A stretch of DNA of 64,000 nucleotides from Serinus canaria (Eukaryota > Chordata > Aves > Passeriformes > Fringillidae), in contig NC_066313.1 of NCBI RefSeq assembly GCF_022539315.1, positions 29,797,059 to 29,861,058 on the forward strand, given 5' to 3'. The notes under the pieces were generated by a model. The model worked only from the letters and a program-made list of their open reading frames with translations. It had not been told where the DNA came from and made no database searches. The translations under genes were made by a program, and so were the position numbers. Positions 58,070-64,000 of this stretch are shown here, piece by piece (position 1 is the first letter of the stretch; every line of letters starts with the position of its first letter).

Positions 58070-58780
58070 CATCTTGTGGTCAGCAAGCGTCTTTGATGTC
58101 AGTAAGGCTTTTGAGATGATGCCCTGCACCATCCTTATATCAAAAACAGATGTGTGGACTGCTAATTGGGTAGAAAGCAGGCTGGAACTATTCTAGGACC
58201 TTGCCTTTTTCATATTTTTTATGAATGATGTGGAGGAACAGATGAAATTAATTTAATCAAATTTGTGAGTGAGGCCAGAGTTGAAGAATAGTCAATATGC
58301 TTGGGGACAAGGCTGCCAAACAGGAGAGCCAGGACATGCTGTGGCTGATGTGAACCTTATGGAATTCAACAAAGACAAATGCAAAGTGTTTTGGGATGGA
58401 CTCTGGGAATGGGCTCAAGTGGGATGGACTAACCCCTTGAACTGTTGAAGGCTGGACACTGACAGATAGCAGCTCCCCAGTGCCTACAAGGAGGTTATTG
58501 AGGAGAAGAATCCAGGAGTACAAGGCAGGTGACTGAAAAAACAGACACAAATTGAAACAAGAACTTTCAACTGCAAATAGGTAAACTTTCCCACTATGAC
58601 CTAGTTAGAACAGGAGCAGGTTGCCCAGGGTTGTTGTATGATTTCCATCCTGGAATGTTTTCTAGACCTTGATGGATAAAGCCCTAAGCAGCTGGGGTTG
58701 ATTTCAGCTGTGGATAGGGTTTGGGCTAGAGACCTCCCAAGGTTCTCCTCATTCTGTGATTTTGCATATGTTATTCCTGC
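58070..58780 (+). mobile_element. old CR1 LINE, ~700 bp
   Basis: Diverged sense CR1 including part of the ORF2 end and 3'UTR: 'gaattcaacaaagacaaatg', 'gagcaggttgcccagggttg' and 'ggttctcctcattctgtgat'. Many stops; not functional. Confidence 0.7.
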
Positions 58781-59339
58781 CACTCATTCACTGGCATAGC
58801 AGAACAGTTTTGCCATTTCCTGGCATGTTTTCTTTTTCCTTCAAAAACTCATATTGTGTACTCTGTGTTTTATGTGAGCTACAAAACAGATAGGAACCTC
58901 AATGTGACTCTTCAGTTTAATAATTAACTCTTTGACCTTCTACTTCATCCTTGTGTGTTCCGGGAACTCAGTTCTGTTCACAAGCAGGAATGAGCTAATC
59001 CTCCCAGCTCTTCAGTGCGTTGTTAATGCTGGTGAGAAAGAAGTGCAAAAGGTTGTTCTACTTCAGGAACACTCATTATAGAAGCCTGCTTGTCTGAATA
59101 TTTAGTCTCTTTATTTCAGTATTAAACAGAGGAGAACCAGGGACCAGATCTCCAAGGCAGCATTCAGCTGCTCGACAGTGAACCGTCCTTCCCTCTCCTG
59201 CAGTTCCCTGGGCTATTTATGACACGCTTCCAATTTCTACAATAAATGAGACAGTGATCTTACAGACAACACTCCAAATCACTTTACTCCTCTGCTGCAA
59301 ACCCTGATTCAATGTCCAGGGAGGTCTTAGCGGGAAAAA

Positions 59340-59520
59340 AAGTTAATATTAGCTGCTTAAACTAATATTGCTGTATATTACTATATTAATTAATATACAG
59401 CATATACATACAATTAATATAGATTAATATAGTAATATGCAGCAATATATTAATATTGCTGTATATTACTATATTATTATTATTGCTGTATATTAATATA
59501 TTATATATAACTATATTTTG
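59340..59520. repeat. AT-rich cluster of direct and inverted 26-mers
   Basis: A 26-base unit at 59363-59388 is repeated exactly at 59451-59476, and a near-exact inverted copy lies between them (59425-59450). Confidence 0.8.
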
Positions 59521-62384
59521 AAAGCATCTGGAGCTGTGTTTGTCTTGAATTAGCCATCCTAATTCCTAGCCTTTGACATGTGAAGGATCTTTTAGTTTGA
59601 ATGCTTTTTTAGTGTAGTTTTAAGACTGTAATATTTATTATTGCATATAACAAAGCCACTTAAATGTTGCTTTCATGTAGTTCTAAGATTGTAATTTATG
59701 GTCTGGCTGGCATCCTCCATCCTGCCTTGTCTGGCCTGACACAGGGTGGTTGGAGAGGTGGGACTGTATTACCGAAAGCCCAGCCTTGTCCTGCAAAGCC
59801 CTTCATTGGTGAGGAGAGCTTGGACCCTTCACCACAAGATCAACTCAGGTGGTTCTTCCTGTGTGCCTTCAAGGCCTTTGTGTCCATATAAGTCCTTATG
59901 ATGTTTCCTGTTGAGGAAGAAGGTCCTTTGGGACTTGTTTGTCTATTGACTGTGGAGGGAATTTGTTTCAGACTTGTCCTACTACACAATGTCGGACATG
60001 AGCCAGTTGCACTCCAGGCAGCAACACTGAGGAAGCCCACCCTCCTGTCCCTTTCTGTGATCAGCCTGAGGAAGAACCAAGCCCTTCAAGGAGATGCAAG
60101 CTTATCTCAAAATTCAGATGAAATTAGACTCTTTGCATTGAAAATTTGGTGAAGTTTGGCAGTGCTAAAGTAGCTAAAAGCACAATCATAGTGAGGACAG
60201 TGGTGGGCAGCCATCACATCTGAGAGGGACGGCGAGAGCACCCAACACCACATACACCAGGGGACTGTGGTGATTTATGGGGTTAGGTCTAAAAGAACTG
60301 CAGCCATTGTGTTACCATCCTGCCTCTGTGGTGTTTCCAAATTACTGTGCCCAGATCAGCATGGATTGCTCCAGGGAAGTAATAGTGAGACATAACCAAT
60401 GAGTACTGTAGATCCTCCTGTCTCCTCCTGGCCCCTTATCTATATGCCAGATGACTGGGGTGTCTGGAAACAGGCTGGGAACCTGCAGAGAGGAGGTGAA
60501 AGGGCTACCAGCCTCATTGCAGGTGTGTGCCAGTTTGTGTTTGGCCAAGGTGGCCACTGAGCTACAGCAAGGACAAATGCTCCTCCTGATATTGGACTGT
60601 CTGCAAGCCCCATCTGCTCTCCAGGTTGACTTTTTGCCTTGTTGATGCTGTGGTACTTTCTGTTGAGGTAAAAAGACATTATCTGTGGGATTTTGTCTTC
60701 TCCTTTTATCTTGTCCTTGTTTGCCACTGGTTTAATGCAGGCTGGTCCCTCAGGAGTCCTGCTTATATATTGTATCCTGAGAAAACAGTGTGATGGAGAG
60801 CATTAGCTCTGCCATAGCTTGTTGCAGAAAAGGGAGAAGTAGTGCATGATGGGAGAAAAATAAATCCAGCACATGAGCAGAGGAATGTGTGAGTCAGCAG
60901 GCAGGGGCCAGAAAGGGCAAGGTGGTTCTTGGAGAGGCATTTCAATGTAGCCTGCGGTCATCGCTGGATTGGAGGTGGTTATATATATACATGTGAATAT
61001 ATTTATCAATAATGGTTTTTTGTCATCTTGTGAGATTGTGGGCAAGCAATGATGGGAAGAGGTAATATTTGGTGAAGTGGGAAGGTTTCCCAGCCAAACA
61101 GCTGTGAGTCAGAGCTTGATGTTTGTGTCTGGCTTGGTTTTACTTCTCCACCTTCAAGCAGCTGTCTACCAGGAGAAAAGATACTCTCTGGCTCAGATAC
61201 AGGCTTACTCCAGGGATGGCATGGTCCTTGGATGGCATCTGCTGAGGTCTCTTCTGGGTGTCATCTGTGAAAACCATACTTGGGGTACATGTAATTTGCA
61301 TATATATTCTTCGTAACCCTGTCCACTTGAAATCAACTTCAAATGCTTCCCAAGTGCTAATGAAGGATCTTTCACCAGCCCCACTAGGAATTGTTGCATG
61401 TTGTTCTCATTTCACAGATTAGGGAGCTGAAGAACAGAAAGGTGGGGATTATTATTCTGGTCAGGAACACGAGTGTGGCTCATTTTAGGCTTTAGGCAGG
61501 AAGGGACCTTCTCCAAATGTGTATTTGTGCAGTGCGTTGTGCTGGGGGTACCTGCTGTGGATGAGCCTTTTTAGAATCCCTGTAATGCATTACAAGAAAT
61601 CCTGACTGTCTAATTTTATCACTCTGTAATGGTTTGGTTTTTGTTGGGTTTTTTGAGGGTTTCTTTTTGTGCAGTAGTGCATCCAACAACTGGTTATAAA
61701 TGTTATTCTGAGCTTTCCCTTGGGAATTCCTTGTTATTTTAAAACTCTTCTCTAATGCTTTATTGCTGGTGAATTCAGGCTGTGACAAATGGGAAACTTT
61801 GCCTGACTCTGCGGTTTCTTTCCCCGCTCGCTTTGGTCCCGCATACAAATGCGGCAGGTCCCTGGGGAGCAGCCAAGGCTGCACCACTCAGATGGAGTGG
61901 CTGGCAGCATGGTGTAAATGTTAAACAAACACCCCTGCCATTGCACAGAGAGGCTGCAATCCCACCTTTGCTTCCCAGGGCTTCTCTCTCCTTCCCTGAA
62001 TGTGAAGAAAATCATCGGGACCATCTCTGCCTCTTGAGGACACCTGAGCCAGCAGACGCCAGTGTAAGGACCTTGGTTCCCTTAATTCCCCACTTGTCCC
62101 TCCTGTGGGTCAGTAGCTGGTTGTTTGCAAGACATTAATGCTCAAATGTGTGATTATTCAGAAGTTCTGTATCTTTGTGTATTCATTCCATTTGGGGGCT
62201 TTAGTCTCAGTCAAACTTTTCTCAATGCTCCATAAAAAGCCATAAGAATTATCCTCTTCAGAGTGGTTCCAGATAGCTCTGCTTTTTTGACCTCCCTTGC
62301 CCCAGCCTGAGCTTAAAAGCTTAGCAGACCTTCCTTGAACTAACCTGCTGCTCTGTCCCTCTCTTTTAGGAGCAGGGAGCAGAG

Positions 62385-63066
62385 ATGGATAAGATACTGG
62401 AAGCTGTAGTGATGTCCTCTTACCCCAACAACGTGAAGCAAGGGCTCGTGAGGCGCGTCATCGAGGCGGCGAAGCAGCCCATGGACAGCGAGCAGTGCTG
62501 GTCCATGCTGGAGCTGTCCACCAAGCTTTATCTCACCGGGGACACCAAGTATAAAAGAGAGATTGGGAAAGAGGTTTTGGAAGTCTATGGCCGTTATCAC
62601 CCAGAGGAATTTGAGGAGTTCTTCAACGTCCGCTTCCTGCTGAGTCTCCTTCAGGAAGGCTATGGACCTCTGGGGAAGAGAAGCCATTATGTACTTGATT
62701 ATATCCAGTTAGGACTGCAGTTTGTCCTGGAAAGCCCATCAGCAAACAGCATCTTCAGCTTACTGAGGATCGAGGTGCTCCGGAAAGTCTGCGAGAGGCC
62801 CGGCCCCAAGCAGTGTGCAAAGATCAGCAAACTCTTAACGCAGCACCCTCAGTGCATTCCCACGGGAAAACACCAGCTCTTGTTCTGTCAGCAGCTGATC
62901 CGGTGCATCGGGCAGTTCCAGTGCGTCTCCGAGGGGGAAGAGGAGATCATGGAGTTTTTGGAGCAGGTGAACAAAGTGAGTGGTCTGCTGCAGAGGATTT
63001 GGAGAACTCAGACCTCAGCCATCCTGCCCTCTTTGAAAGAACTGTTCACTATCATTTCTTCAACAG
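62385..63066 (+). CDS. USP35: USP35, first coding exon (partial gene)
   Basis: Ubiquitin-specific protease 35, a cysteine deubiquitinase. This exon encodes the N-terminal 227 residues plus one base. The acceptor CTCTTTTAG ends at 62369, the ATG is 15 bases into the exon, and the donor CAACAG|GTAATT is at 63066/63067. The start MDKILEAVV.SSYP..VKQGLVRRV matches the human protein, and further conserved blocks are VLRKVCERPGP, LLFCQQLIRCIGQFQC and ILPSLKELFTIIS. The region is the helical repeat-like N-terminal part; the USP catalytic Cys and His boxes lie in exons beyond the window. Reading past the donor adds a short false tail to 63107. USP35 has been linked to mitophagy and NF-kB control in mammals. 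Confidence 0.97.
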
Positions 63067-64000
63067 GTAATTTAAAAATAATAATTGAAAGAAGGCTGGG
63101 AATGTAAATGCTGGCTCTGATGAAGTCAAACTCTATTAGTTTGACATCTTGCAGGGTTTTCATGCACTACAGAAATGCAGCCGCAGATGAAATATAACAG
63201 ACAAGCATCTCTAAAAGTTACCAGGGCTCTGAGCTGGGAAAACAATATCACCCTGAAACCAGAGAGAGTCTGCAGACAGGAGCTGTTAACAGGATCGAAA
63301 CATTTGCAGCACAAGTTTGTGCTCAGCACTTTCCAGCTGGGCTTAAGGGAAAGCATCTTATCTGCAGCTTGTTAGAGTGGAACTTGAGAGCTTTTAGAAA
63401 TGCCACTCTCTTTTGGCTGACTTGGTGGTGCCCCACAGCCTGCTCCCTACCAGAGACTAGGGATGAAGCTAAGCAGTTATTTCTCACTGACCTAGAGGTA
63501 TGAAGCCCTACAGAGTGTCTGAAGGGTGGTTGCATCTTAGGGTGAGACAGGCAATATTTATCCAACTTCTGGGGCCTTTAGGTTATTGTGGAGGGTTTCA
63601 GAAGGTTTTTGGGAGGTACCAGTGCCATGAAAGGCTGGTGAGCTCCTGCTTTAGCTATTCCTAAGACCACAGGAGATGGGTTTTTCAGCATGACAGCCTC
63701 ATCCATTGGAAGGAGGCCCATTTCCAGTCAGGCAAAATTGCCGTTGCATCATTTTGCAATTATTTCCAGTATTTAGTAAAAAGAGAGCAAGCAGAGGAAA
63801 TTTGGTACCTGAGTGGGGCCAAACACGTGCCTATAATCTCTTCCTCACTTGGGGCTACATATGGCTTCAGGGAACAGCCATCTGCTAAGATCTAGCTTCA
63901 TTATGTGCTACACTGGGATCTGGGGAATTATCCTCCTAGTACAGCCAATGGTGGACTCCACACTGCTCATTGGCAGCAGCTCAGTATCCACTCCATGATG
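63067..64000. other. USP35 intron, runs out of the window
   Basis: No further exon recognised before the window ends; the remaining open frames (for example 63175-63375, 63706-63888) do not resemble USP35. Confidence 0.6.

Larger units (their letters stand above)
54141..62369. other. USP35 intron 1 (predicted), remainder
   Basis: No coding exon with family resemblance. Contains CR1 fragments and an AT-rich palindromic cluster, listed separately. A further 5'UTR exon could be hidden here; none could be supported. Confidence 0.5.

Overview
The window is a bird nuclear chromosome segment, probably from a songbird. It has no operons and no viral or bacterial gene layout. It carries spliced vertebrate genes, many CR1 LINE 3' ends, avian ERV-type LTRs and CpG-rich promoters. 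The gene order THRSP - NDUFC2 - ALG8 - KCTD21 - USP35, with NDUFC2, ALG8 and KCTD21 on the minus strand and USP35 on the plus strand, matches the order known from human 11q14.1.

Region 1 (about 1.8-20 kb) is the unusual part. The single mammalian gene THRSP (Spot 14, a lipogenesis regulator) is present as four intact copies, here called A (-), B (+), C (-) and D (+). A/B and C/D face each other head to head, and B/C are tail to tail. The block A..B is mirrored by C..D, giving a palindrome of roughly 7 kb arms centred near 10 kb. Smaller and older palindromes are nested inside each spacer. Each copy keeps its own TATA box, an upstream CACGTG box and a conserved splice donor just after the stop. 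Each also has a 3'UTR exon with a poly(A) signal, so all four look expressible. Mosaic similarity (A and D share 5' variants; B, C and D share the 3' half) points to gene conversion or a breakpoint inside the coding region. An LTR-bearing insertion interrupts only the C-D spacer.

Region 2 (20-38 kb) holds a solo LTR, NDUFC2 (3 exons, 111 aa) and ALG8 (all 13 exons, 521 aa). Both genes can be rebuilt with every splice phase consistent. Region 3 (38-53 kb) is a gene-free stretch, then the single-exon coding region of KCTD21 and its long 5' intron, ending at a CpG island at 52.6-53.1 kb that is probably a bidirectional promoter for KCTD21 and USP35. Region 4 (53-64 kb) is USP35 intron 1, with a purine-rich minisatellite, followed by the first coding exon of USP35, which runs into an intron that leaves the window.

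The genes do not form one pathway: THRSP regulates fatty-acid synthesis, NDUFC2 is a complex I subunit, ALG8 builds the N-glycan precursor, KCTD21 is a CUL3 adaptor and USP35 a deubiquitinase. The expanded THRSP array is the candidate novelty. Repeat identities are by-eye comparisons, not computed alignments.
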